Origin: Gymnothorax reevesii
Lineage: Eukaryota; Chordata; Actinopteri; Anguilliformes; Muraenidae
NCBI GenBank assembly: GCA_029721435.1
Contig: CM056583.1
Span: forward strand, 93,811,575 to 93,875,574
Length of the DNA: 64,000 nucleotides
Direction: 5' to 3'
The notes below the pieces were generated by a model that worked only from the letters and a program-made list of their open reading frames with translations, did no database searches and was not told the DNA's origin. How positions within the stretch are numbered: the stretch's first letter is position 1; every line of letters begins with the position of its first letter. This document shows, one piece after another, positions 10,152 through 19,732 of the stretch. A program made the translations under genes and the position numbers.

Positions 10152-11722
10152 CAAAACCCAACACCAGTGAAGTTGGCACGTTGTGTAAATCGTAAATAAA
10201 AACAGAATACAATGATTTGCAAATCCTTTTCAACCTATATTCAATTGAATACACTGCAAAGACAATTTACTTAATCTTCGAACAGGTGAACTTTGTAATT
10301 TTTTGCAGATATTAGCTCATTTGGAATTTGATGCCTGCAACATGTTTCAAAAAAGCTGGCACAAGTGGCAAAAAAGACAGAGAGTTGAGGAATGCTCATC
10401 AAACACTTAATTGGAACATCCCACAGGTGAACGGGCTAATTGGGTGCCATGATTGGGTATAAAAGCAGCTTCCCTGAAATGCTCAGTCGTTCACAAACAA
10501 GGATGAACAAATGCGTTAGCTGATTGTCGAACAGTTTAAAAACAACATTCTTCAACGAGCTATTGCAAGAAATTTAGGGATTTCATCATCTACGGTCCGT
10601 AATATCGTCAAAAGGTTCAGAGAATCTGGAGAAATCACTGCACGTAAGCGACAAGGCCGAAAACCAACATTGAATGCCCGTGACCTTCGATCCCTCAGGC
10701 GGTACTGCATCAAAAACCGACATCAGTGTGAAAAGGACATCACCACATGGACTCAGGAACACTTCAGAAAACCACTGTCAGTAACTACAGTTCGTCGCTA
10801 CATCTGCAAGTGCAAGTTAAAACTCTACAATGCAAAGCGAAAGCCATTTATCAACAGCACCCAGAAACGCCACCGGCTTCGCTGGGCCCAAGCTCATCTA
10901 AGATGGACTGATGCAAAGTGGAAAAGTGTTCTGTGGTCTGATGAGTCCACATTTCAAATTGTTTTTGGAAACTGTGGACGTTGTGTCCTCCGGACCAAAG
11001 AGGAAAAGAACCATCCGGACTGTTATAGGCGCAACGTTCAAAAGTCAGCATCTGTGATGGTATGGGGGTGTATTAGTGCCCAAAGCATGGGCAACTTACA
11101 CATATGTGAAGGCACCATTAATGCTGAAAGGTACATACAGGTTTTGAGCAACATATGTTGCCATCCAAGCAACGTCTTTTTCATGGATGCCTCTGCTTAT
11201 TTCAGCAAGACAATGCCAAGCCACATTCTGCACGTGTTACAACAGCATGGCTCCGTAGTAAAAGAGTGCGGGTACTAGACTGGCCTGCCTGTAGTCCAGA
11301 CCTGTCTCCCATTGAAAAAGTGTGGCGCATTATGAAGCGTAACATACGACAACGGAGACCCCGGATTGTTGAACAACTTAAGCTGTACATCAAGCAAGAA
11401 TGGGAAAGAGTTCCACCTGAAAAGCTTCAAAAATTGGTCTCCTCAGTTTCCAAATGTTTACTGAGTGTCGTTAAAAGGAAAGGCGATGTAACACAGTGGT
11501 AAAAAGGCCCCTGTGCCAACTTTTTTGCAATGTGTTGCTGCCTTTAAATTCTAAGTTAATGATTATTTGCAAAAAAAAAATGAAGTTTCTCAGTTTGAAC
11601 ATAAAACATCTTGATTTAGCAGTGTATTCAATTGATTATAAGTTGAAAAGGATTTGCAAATCATTGTATTCTGTTTTTATCTACGATTTACATAACGTGC
11701 CAACTTCACTGGTTTTGGGTTG
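10152..11722 (+). mobile_element. Tc1-type transposon, near full length (1.57 kb)
   Basis: Termini are inverted repeats of about 75 bp and more (caaaacccaacaccagtgaa on the left; ttcactggttttgggttg, inverted, on the right), followed by shared inner blocks (aaaacagaatacaatgattt; gatttgcaaatcattgtatt). A TA precedes the left tip (10150-10151); the TA expected on the right reads GA. The length is normal for the family. A tip fragment (55655), an 80-bp micro-copy (36223) and a deletion derivative (2866) show that this family, or close relatives, was active repeatedly here. Confidence 0.92.
10502..11502 (+). pseudogene. Tc1 transposase with early stop and one frameshift
   Basis: In the frame of 10670-11278 the protein can be followed back to about 10502 (EQFKNNILQRAIARNLGIS helix-turn-helix; IVKRFRESGEITARKRQGRK). 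The expected start segment is shortened and a TAG at 10517-10519 interrupts it. The first catalytic Asp lies in WSDESTF (about 10939). Near 11146 a single base appears to be lost (ttttgagcaacatatg), and the protein continues in the frame of 11155-11502: the second Asp in FQQDNAKPH and Glu in LSPIEK, 34 residues apart (DD34E spacing), ending KRKGDVTQW. All three catalytic residues are retained; only the start region and the frameshift inactivate it. Confidence 0.9.
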
Positions 11723-11759
11723 ACTTTCCATCTGAAGGTGCTCTTATCGGACAATCAAA

Positions 11760-12462
11760 CTGCAACTGCAAAGCTGAAGATGGCCATTGCAATCATCAAA
11801 TTGGACTTTTTATACTCTTGCACATTTTCTTAAACTTGGCTGCAACTCAGTACTCCCCTGCAGTTAGTAAAACCTCACTGCCACAGACATGGCATATTCC
11901 TTCACATGCATCAGGCCTTACCCAAAAACCTATCAATACTGTAAAAATCTCAAAATTAAAGCCACCGAGAGCTGACCCATCCCCAAAGACACATGTAAGA
12001 TCTTGTGATGGAGTCATGCCCAATATCTAATGCCCTGTTCCTGTTCCTCTACCGAGTGATCAATTTGTTCATAACCCTAAAAGGAACCCTGCTGATATTG
12101 GAATCAACAGCCAGATGTACCAACTGCTTCTGGCATCAAGTAAGAACCCAGTGGATGAAGTTGAAACTGACTCTGGAAACCTCCCTCGTGGGTCATTGTT
12201 GACCTACTAAGTACCTGCCCTGTCTAGCATTGCTGCTGAATCCAGAATTTCCTCTTCAATCACAGCCATGTCATTCTCAACAGCTCTTAATGAAAATGAG
12301 AGCTACTACTACACTGACATGACTCTCAGCCACTCTCACGCTGAGGCACTGGAGATAGAAACAAGGGGACAGAGTGCAAACAAGACCTGGCACCACGTCC
12401 GACCCCAACGTCTCACTTCATCTCATTTCAAGAGAATTATCGCAAGGTCTTGCGGACTTTGA
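11760..12462 (+). pseudogene. YqaJ-type exonuclease gene of a transposon, decayed
   Basis: A single reading frame (positions 1 mod 3) can be followed from 11818 to 12462 with only two internal stops, TAA at 12028-12030 and TAA at 12208-12210. It contains PQTWHIPS, INTVKISKLKPPRADPSP, PVPVPLPSDQFVHNPKRNP and finally EALEIETRGQSANKTWHHVR-RLTSSHFKRI. The last block is the beginning of the YqaJ exonuclease fold as seen in fish SWIM/YqaJ proteins, where (E)TRGQS..W...R..RLT.S.F opens the domain. In animals such genes are often second genes of ISL2EU-type DNA transposons; that link is inference. The frame runs into the 61-bp satellite at 12451, so the catalytic part is replaced by the array. Confidence 0.6.
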
Positions 12463-13108
12463 CAGCTCGGCAGGCAGTGTGCTGAGAGAGAAGAGAGCTG
12501 TACAGAAGAGTTGCGGACTTTGACAGCTCGGCAGGCAGTGTGCTGAGAGAGAAGAGAGTTGTGCAGAAGAGTTGCGGACTTTGACAGCTCAGCAGGCAGT
12601 GTGCTGAGAGAGTAGAGAGCTGTACAGAAGAGTTGCGGACTTTGACAGCTCGGCAGGCAGTGTGCTGAGAGAGAAGAGAGCTGTACAGAAGAGTTGCGGA
12701 CTTTGACAGCTCAGCAGGCAGTGTGCTGAGAGAGAAGAGAGCTGTACAGAAGAGTTGCGGACTTTGACAGCTCGGCAGGCAGTGTGCTGAGAGAGAAGAG
12801 AGCTGTACAGAAGAGTTGCGGACTTTGACAGCTCGGCAGGCAGTGTGCTGAGAGAGAAGAGAGTTGTGCAGAAGAGTTGCGGACTTTGACAGCTCGGCAG
12901 GCAGTGTGCTGAGAGAGAAGAGAGCTGTACAGAAGAGTTGCGGACTTTGACAGCTCGGCAGGCAGTGTGCTGAGAGAGAAGAGAGCTGTGCAGAAGAGTT
13001 GCGGACTTTGACAGCTCAGCAGGCAGTGTGCTGAGAGAGAAGAGAGTTGTGCAGAAGAGTTGCGGACTTTGACAGCTCGGCAGGCAGTGTGCTGAGATAG
13101 AAGAGAGA
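12452..13108 (+). repeat. 61-bp satellite, 11 units
   Basis: Unit starts (gcggactttgacagctc) fall at 12452, 12513, 12574 and so on every 61 bp to 13062, giving 11 units that are nearly identical; the variants (gctgtac/gttgtgc, ctcggc/ctcagc) are shuffled among units, suggesting unequal exchange. The last unit decays at gagatagaagagagat. Read in one frame, a unit gives ADFDSSAGSVLREKRAVQKS, which continues the upstream YqaJ-like protein logically after a one-base shift. Because 61 is not a multiple of three, the frame changes each unit and no long protein results. Confidence 0.97.
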
Positions 13109-13117
13109 TATTTTTTG

Positions 13118-13548
13118 TACTACATTATATTTCATTTGTAAATGAAGATTTGTTACATGCTGTTTTGCTGCCTTGCCGGTTAGCTATATTTATTTTGTAC
13201 ATTTGGCACCCTCTGGTGGCGTGTCTGTAAAATCATTAAGAAAAAACTAGTGATTTCTAGAAGCTTCTGGCACTTTCCTGCTTGGAGGGGGCGGGATTTC
13301 CCTAGAATCCTGTGGATCTTTCTAGAAGGTTGCTGGTCTATATAAATGCTGTGATTTTAAGCATAGAGAGAGCGACAGCAGAAGAGAGCAGATCAGAGTT
13401 TTGTTTTGGCAACGTTTAATAGTGGCGTCAGAGTGTTATTAGAGAATTAAATAGTGAATATATATATTTTTTGTACAACTTTTTTTGTGAAGAATAAATT
13501 TGTTTTAGTTGTACTTTCTGGTTTTCTTTGTTGTGATTTTTTCAAGTC
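13118..13548 (+). mobile_element. LTR-like or promoter-bearing segment
   Basis: The segment runs from TGTACTAC to ..AAGTCA, is preceded by a purine-rich tract (the satellite end), and contains a TATA box (ctatataaatgc, about 13337) followed at a suitable distance by a purine-rich leader, then AATAAA at 13495 with T-rich sequence. The order TATA, leader, AATAAA within about 430 bp suits a solitary LTR. No second LTR copy or internal coding region was found, so it could instead be the promoter of another element. Confidence 0.35.
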
Positions 13549-13550
13549 AT

Positions 13551-14060
13551 AGCAATATATTGGTATTATATTGCCCTGTTTCCAATCATTTGGTATTTGT
13601 CCAGTTTCTGAAGACCGTCTGAAGATTGGAATGTGCTGGAATGTGCTGTACAAGAGAAAAATCTGGGAGTGATTGTTGACCAAACCCTCACTGGTTCTAG
13701 CCATTGTGCCGTAGCAGTTAAAAAAGCTAATCGGATGCTGGGATACACTGCCAAAATTATTGTGTACAAATCTAAGAAGGTGATGCTTTTTTTGTGCAAC
13801 ACGTTTGTTAGACCACAGCTGGAGTATTTTGTACAGTTCTGGGGACCATACTTTAAGAAATATATAGAGGCTGTAGAGAAAGTTCAGAGAAGAGCCACTA
13901 AGCTTATTCCAGGTATAAAAGATGAAAGCTACGAGAAGAGGCTGAAGATCCTTAATCTCTTTAGTCTTAGGAAAAGGGGACTCAACAAGGGATTAACAAA
14001 GTGAATTATGTAGGATTCTTTTGACCAAGTGTTGTGAGTAGAACTCGGGGTCACAAATGG
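13551..14060. mobile_element. CR1 LINE fragment with 5' inversion (twin priming)
   Basis: 13626-14060 on the + strand matches the 3' part of the long CR1 at 61983-62430 (QEKNLGVIVDQTLTGSSHCAVAVKKANRMLG..., NTFVRPQLEY, KVQRRATKLI). Directly before it, 13551-13625 is the reverse complement of a more 5' part of the same LINE (the segment at about 61216-61292, tcttcagacggtct.../ccaaatgattggaaacag). About 690 bp between the two parts is missing. Inverted 5' part, direct 3' part and a deletion at the junction are the signature of twin priming during LINE insertion. The 3' end stops short of the usual (tatgt)n tail. Confidence 0.88.
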
Positions 14061-14178
14061 AAGTTTGGGATACCAATGGCTCACAATGGCTGAAGTAGTT
14101 TTTACTAAAGACAACGATTTTTTCAGTTATGAGAGATCATTTTTTACAACTGCTGGTTCGATACGTTGGGCAAGTGTA

Positions 14179-14181
<3 letters not shown>

Positions 14182-14210
<29 letters not shown>
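14182..14210. repeat. (GA)n microsatellite
   Basis: About 14 uninterrupted GA dinucleotides. Confidence 0.97.
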
Positions 14211-14212
<2 letters not shown>

Positions 14213-14396
14213 AGTCTGTATTATTATTTCAAAATTGTATTTGTGTATCTAATTCCCCATTCTGTTAGTATGCGGAATATATGTGAATTTTATCTCAATG
14301 AGTTATTTCTATTTACCGTTATTGTTTTTCCATGATAGTTATTGCACTTCGCCTGTTTTGTACTTTATGATGTTCCGTAGCTCTTCTCATCCTACC

Positions 14397-14744
14397 CTCA
14401 CAATGCATTTCTACATTGATGAGGGTAAGTGGTATGCTAACAAGCTGCGGCTCTATTTTATTATTTTATTTGGAAATCACGCTTTAGAAGTTTTATGGTT
14501 TATTTATATGAGCTAACATTAACATTGTTACATTGCCAAGCTTGTTTTGCGTCGGTTCATTCATTAATATGAGTTTTATTCATGCTTTGCAATTGCTGTT
14601 TTGGTGCGATTTGCCACAATCAGCTAGCCAAGTGATTCGCTGTGTAACCTAAGAGTAACGTGAACTCTGTTATTTGGCCTGGTTAGGAGCAGAAGTGCGT
14701 CAAAGATCAGAAGATCTTAGTGTTTCGTGTTATGTCTTCTGCAG
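14397..14744 (+). other. Two small exons with an intron, source-type copy
   Basis: Exon A ends at 14424 (cattgatgagg, then GTAAGT); exon B is 14687-14744 (58 bp), preceded by ..cctggttag and followed by GTATGT. The exon boundaries are shown by the neighbouring copy at 14975-15059, in which exon A is joined directly to exon B and exon B directly to a third sequence, exactly at these splice signals. The upstream limit of exon A cannot be set from this pair beyond about 14397. No long reading frame runs through the exons. The transcript is not identified; an element-encoded or long non-coding RNA is possible. Confidence 0.65.
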
Positions 14745-14974
14745 GTATGTACTTTCTTTTGTTAAAAGCTAAAACCGAGTCTCTGTTAATTTACTTAACT
14801 TCGTCCACTACCTTATTTTGCTCACCAGATGTCACTGTATTGCATTTTGTATTGTGTATTGTGACTAACATTTCTTAAAGATGTTATGGTTGGTCATAAT
14901 TATTGTAGCCTATATCATTTGTTTTTCTGATCGTTAATAGTTGGGTGGTATGTCTGAATGTATTTGAAAAATAC

Positions 14975-15230
14975 TCACAATGCATTTGTACATTGATGAG
15001 GGAGCAGAAGTGCATCAAAGATCAAAAGATCTTAGTGTTTCATGTCATGTCTTCTGCAGCAAATAAATGCTGAAAACTGCATTTTTGAGGCATCATCCTT
15101 CAGACCCTGACCAGAGTGCGTTACACAAGTATATTGACCAGATTGCACATCAGGCTTAGCCGAGGAGTTTAATTCATGCAACCATATTCTAAACGTGTTT
15201 GAGCTCGACTTGCTGGTGAACCTGCAATAA
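14975..15230 (+). pseudogene. Spliced (retroposed) copy of the adjacent two-exon sequence
   Basis: 14975-15001 repeats the end of exon A (ctcacaatgcattt.tacattgatgagg) and 15002-15059 repeats exon B (gagcagaagtgc.tcaaagatc, ...gtcttctgcag) with about six substitutions and no gaps. The 262-bp intron (14425-14686) is absent. The sequence then continues at 15060 with caaataaatgctgaaaactg, a third exon whose intron-containing source is not in the window. The join is precise to the base at both splice sites, so the copy derives from spliced RNA. The 3' end is not clear. Confidence 0.65.
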
Positions 15231-15412
15231 CTCATTTACGAGTGCCATCTCGTGATAGAACGGTGTAACTGCGTGCATAAATAGAGTGCCTCCATGTCTG
15301 CAGGTATCTACATCTGCACGAAGGGGTTAAATGTAATTGGTGGCTCCTTTCTCTCCACGGTGTTTCATCCATGATTTCCATCTTTTGATCCCTTGTGTAT
15401 ACATATATATAT

Positions 15413-16665
15413 GTAAGGGATAATTAACGAGAAGGTGTGCATTTCACGGTTTTAATGCACGACGCGGAGGCGAATTTTGATGCACTTCGTGGTTGCCTCC
15501 GCGAAGTACATCAAAACCGTGGAATGCTCACCTTCGAATTGATTATCCCGCTTATACCATGGTCACTTGCCAGCAATATCAAATCGCAGCATTAATCTGA
15601 AACGGAGATTATGCATAACCCAACATTATGCGCGATCATGCAGACGTTAGCTAACTTGCTACCCACAATTACAATGAACTTATGACGGTTTCGGTGGAGT
15701 CTGCGTGCTGAAATCAGTCTGCTGGCATAGCACATAGCTAGCGAACTGTCAGCAGTCGCTGATACATGAAGTGGACACGTTGGCTTCATTTGTAACCGTA
15801 CTCAGTTACAATCTTGTAATGGATAAAGGCTGATTATTTCACTGCTATAATATTTACGGTCATTATCGCTTAAGTACGAGTCAGCGAGCTGAAATCAGTC
15901 TGCTGGCATAGCACGTTGCTAGCGAACTGTCAGCAGTCGCTGATACATGAAGTGAACAAGTCAGCTTCATTTGTAACCGTACACAGTTACAATCGTTTAA
16001 TGGATAAAGCCTGATTACTTCCCTGCTACAATATTTCCGGTCATTATCGCTTGAGTGCCAATTGTTAACCACCCCGCAGGATGCAACTTACATGACGCTG
16101 CTAAATTTACTGGAGATAAATGGCCAGCTAGGTTTCTGTTGTACCCAGTCAAATATCAGCTCTAACGTTGCTATGGTTACAAGTTGGCTAGTGGATGAAT
16201 TTCGAGTGGTGAAACGACCGTAGCCGAACTACCTGTGTGGTTGCACTGTTTTAATGCATACCTGAAAGTTTTGCGTAGCTAGCGAACTGTCAGCAGTTGC
16301 TGACACATGAAGTGGACACGTTGGCTTCCTTTGTAACCGTACACAGTTACAATCGTTTCATGAATAAAGCCTGATAACATCGCTGCTATAATATTTCCGG
16401 TCATTATGGCTCGACTACCTATAGTTAACCGCCCCGCTGGACGCAACTTGTATGACGCCGCTAAATTTACTGGAGATAAATGAGCAGTTAGGTTTCCGTT
16501 GTACCCAGCCGAATACCACGTTTAACGTTGCTAGGGTTACAAGTTGGCAAGTGGATGGATTTCGAATGGTGAAACGACCGTAGCCGAACTACCTGTGCGG
16601 TTCCACGGTTTTAATGCATACCTGCCAGCCAATCAGAAAAAGGTATTCACCCAGACCATGGTATA

Positions 16666-16666
<1 letters not shown>
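15413..16666. mobile_element. Hairpin-bearing non-autonomous DNA element with internal duplications
   Basis: 15413-15471 and 15495-15553 are inverted copies of about 59 bp (ggataattaacgagaaggtg.../caccttcgaattgattatcc), a strong hairpin. Immediately next, ttataccatggtc (15552-15564) is repeated inverted as gaccatggtataa at 16654-16666, bracketing about 1.1 kb. Inside, a block of about 170 bp (gctagcgaactgtcagcagt...cggtcattat) occurs three times (about 15706-15876, 15890-16058, 16275-16421), and a 205-bp block (gttaaccRccccgc...acggttttaatgcatacctg) occurs twice (16059-16270, 16422-16626). There is no coding frame. It resembles a common fish repeat; superfamily and target duplication are not determined. 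Confidence 0.7.
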
Positions 16667-16725
<59 letters not shown>

Positions 16726-17032
16726 AAGAATTTGTTTCCAAAATGCATTGTATCCATTTTACACATTTTGAGTAAATCAGCTTTTTGTATGTTGGCACCC
16801 ATTGCATTTTATAGAAAAACACTAACTTTGGTCATGAAAAAACACACCTTATCGTATGAATACCTAAAAACAGATTATTGCACCATGTGTAAGAAGCACA
16901 GGACTACCGGTCTAAGGCATTATCTCACTTTTTGTAATTTTGGCTCTATTGCGTTTTGGAACCAAACTCTTTATATATATATATATATATATATATAATT
17001 ATAATATTTAATTATATATATATATATATATA
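16667..17032. repeat. Two (AT)n microsatellites with unique sequence between
   Basis: Nearly pure AT runs at about 16669-16723 and, interrupted, 16972-17032. The 250 bp between them is AT-rich and without a recognisable feature. Confidence 0.95.
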
Positions 17033-17039
17033 TAATTTG

Positions 17040-17950
17040 GATTTTTTTTCCATATGTGAAATGTTTTTTGCAGTGATTGTCCCATTCATGCTTTATTATC
17101 AGTTAGTTCTGAACATAATACAGTTAAACTTCATTCCCTTTTTGCACAGCAGATTTGTACCCTGCAGTTTGATTAGTTTAGTTACCTTTGATTAAAACAG
17201 GGCTCTAATTGAGAAGCTGTGATGCAGGCTACAGGAACGTCTCTTTGACTGACTTCTCTTGTGCTCATATCCTGCATTCATATCGTGAGGGAAAGTCAGT
17301 GCCCATTTGAATTTCATTATCTACAGTTTAAAAAACACTCTCACCCTCTTGTTCTGCGTCACCTGATCTCAGAGACCTTATTGGGTTTTCCACAATAGCA
17401 ACTCCCCTCGGGTCAGGAGCGTTCTCGTCTGAATGTCTGCACACGTTAGTGTGCTTGCATATGAAGAGTCATTATTAAATGGGCCTTCGTTCTCCAAATA
17501 ATGGTTTTTCACCCTCCCTTTACCTAGAGGTCAGGGGTGATGATAATTCGGCCAATCAAGAGGAATAATCTTTCACTTAATTGGCTGGAAGGAAAGAAAA
17601 TTGGAGCTGAATTTGGATTCAAGGGCAAGATTTGAGGAGCACCAATTTAGGCTGTGAAAATCAAATTGGCGTGATAACGCATTCACTGGATGTAGTCTGC
17701 GCTTTTTCTCACAAAAGTTTGATGCTGTTTTTTCTCATGGTGAGGGTCTGAGAGAGCGAGAGAGACAGAGGAGGGAGGGAGATAATGAAAGTGCTTCCTT
17801 TGTCTTAGAAGACAGATCACAGTGATTTGCAGAGCGCTCCCCTCTGAGTAAACTTAAGAGCAGGAAAAGAAACAGACTTGAAACAGCTGCTGCCCTTTTA
17901 CTCATGCTGGAGTCACTCCGTCTCTTTCCTGTTTGGGCTCGGGAACATTC
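17040..17950. other. Non-repetitive stretch, no gene; possible regulatory sequence
   Basis: Unlike its neighbours this stretch has balanced composition, no transposon termini and no open frame. 17450-17600 carries several homeodomain-type TAAT words and CCAAT (cattattaaatggg, aaataatgg, gataattcggccaatca, aataatctttcacttaattgg). This composition is seen in conserved non-coding elements, but conservation cannot be judged from one sequence. Confidence 0.35.
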
Positions 17951-17963
17951 GCTAGTTCCTCTT

Positions 17964-18034
17964 AGTGTGTGTGTGTGTGTGTGTGAGTGAGAGACAGAGA
18001 GAGAGAGAGTGTGTGTGAGAGTGTGTGAGAGTGT

Positions 18035-18079
<45 letters not shown>

Positions 18080-18167
18080 TGAGAGACATAGAGAGAGACA
18101 GAGAGTGTGTGTGTGTGTGTTTGAGTGAGAGACATAGAGAGTGTGTGTGTGTGTGTGAGTGAGAGAC

Positions 18168-18201
<34 letters not shown>

Positions 18202-18286
18202 TGTGTGTGTGTTTGAGTGAGAGACATAGAGAGTGTGTGTCTGTGAGTGAGAGAGAGACAGAGTGTGTGTGTGTGTGTGTGTGTGT
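17964..18286. repeat. Compound (GT)n(GA)n microsatellite
   Basis: About 320 bp of alternating GT and GA tracts with a recurring gagtgagagacatagagag unit, so it is partly a tandem repeat of a compound unit. The long minus-strand frames here (His/Thr/Ser/Leu-rich) are artefacts of the repeat. Confidence 0.97.
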
Positions 18287-18374
18287 TCATATCATCTGGA
18301 TGAGAGTGCGTGAGCTTGATTGTTCATGCATGTGATTGTATAACATAGCAGAAGACGAGTTGCTAGAACAGGTC

Positions 18375-19395
18375 ATTCTACCTACGGAAGCTCACCATTT
18401 CCAATCACTAAAATGTACTTACCTCTTTTGATACTAAGGACCGGACAGTATCTAGCACAATATCGAGCCTGATCTTGAAATTTCCCTGAGTTTCTGCCTC
18501 TACATTAGGACCAGGCAAGCTTTTCCACTCTGTGAGCGCTCTGAGTGAAAAAAAAATACTTCTTACAATTGGTGCTGAATTTACCCCTGGCAAATATCCA
18601 TTTGTGACTCCTGTTTTTGCAAACAAGACTTAAGTAATCCTGCATTGCTTACATTTGTATATAAAGGTCTCAGTAAGATCACTCTACTCTGTTACTAAGG
18701 TAGAAAGGGTTAAGATTCTACTGTCTGTCCTCATAGGTTTCATCGTAAAACATTTCTTTTAACTTTTTGTTGAGCCTATATATCTTTCTTGTTGTATAGT
18801 CTCCAGAATTGCACAAAATACTACAAGTGTGGTCTCACAAAGGAATTGCACAAGATAAGTACCAACTGCCTTGATTCATACTCAATACTTTTGGCTACAT
18901 ATGCCTGCATTCTGTTAGCTTTCTGCGACAGGTCAGTGGCTAGAACCTGTAAGGGTTTAATCGACAATCACTACCAGATCTTTTTCAAGTGGATTCCAAT
19001 TTTGAACCTCCCATAAAGTAGTCCTGACAATTTTTAAAAAATTATTTCCTACATTTATATTTAATGATATTGAATTTCATTTGCCAAGGTTCTGCCCTTC
19101 CCGGATTCTATCACAGTCAGAGTGAATCAACTAAGCAGACTTTCATCTGTTACCCAAACCTCCCAATTCAGTATCATCAGCAAATTTAACAAACTTTCTT
19201 CCTCTGTTCCTGTCAAGATTATTACTGTTAATGACGAAGAGACAGGATCACAGCGTAAATCCTGGAGGGACTCCACATTCCTCAGTGCCTATCCTGCATC
19301 CGATCCCCCCCAAGCACTGCTGTTTGTTCTATGTTGCAATCAGTTCCAAATCCATTCCAGAATTCCTACCATAACTACTATAGTCCATATTTTAA
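18375..19395 (-). pseudogene. Old CR1 LINE fragment
   Basis: On the minus strand the order of recognisable CR1 pieces matches the better copy at 21045-22210: 3' untranslated region (gaacaggtcattc), IRSIFFSLRALTEWKSLP-type block, the TTLVVFCAILETIQ (transcript of 18790-18830) block, LTGSS, then a poor FADDT-region equivalent near 19160-19200 (cagtatcatcagcaaattta). Frame is lost in many places and similarity to the other copies is visibly lower, so this is an older insertion. Confidence 0.7.
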
Positions 19396-19732
19396 TTACA
19401 GTATGAAACATAAATTTTGTTCTTGGACAGTGTTTGTTATTTCTTAATAGCTTATCTTGTAAAAGAATAGAAAATGCTCATTATTCCCTTCTAACTAAAG
19501 TTTTTTTTACCAGGATTATAAAATTTAGGAATTTGCCTATTTTCTATGAAAAAAAAAAATAAGCAAATTTCCTCATTTCTATTTTACATAACCTCTGAAT
19601 AAAACAAATAATGAATCAAATTTATTCAATTTGGACTTTCTTACCATCTAGAGTTTTTTGCAGTGCTCGTAAGTAAAATGAGGTGCCCAGAGTTTGTGTT
19701 GATCTCTGACGAGCATGCCAAAATATATGTGC

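Noticed and set aside
12452..13108. CRISPR-like array (regular 61-bp spacing)
   Set aside because: The whole unit repeats with no unique spacers; it is a eukaryotic satellite.
16956..17195. Hydrophobic ORF near 17000
   Set aside because: Generated by the (TA)n tract giving Tyr-Ile repeats.
17735..18290. Two long minus-strand ORFs rich in His/Thr/Ser/Leu
   Set aside because: They are translations of a GT/GA microsatellite.
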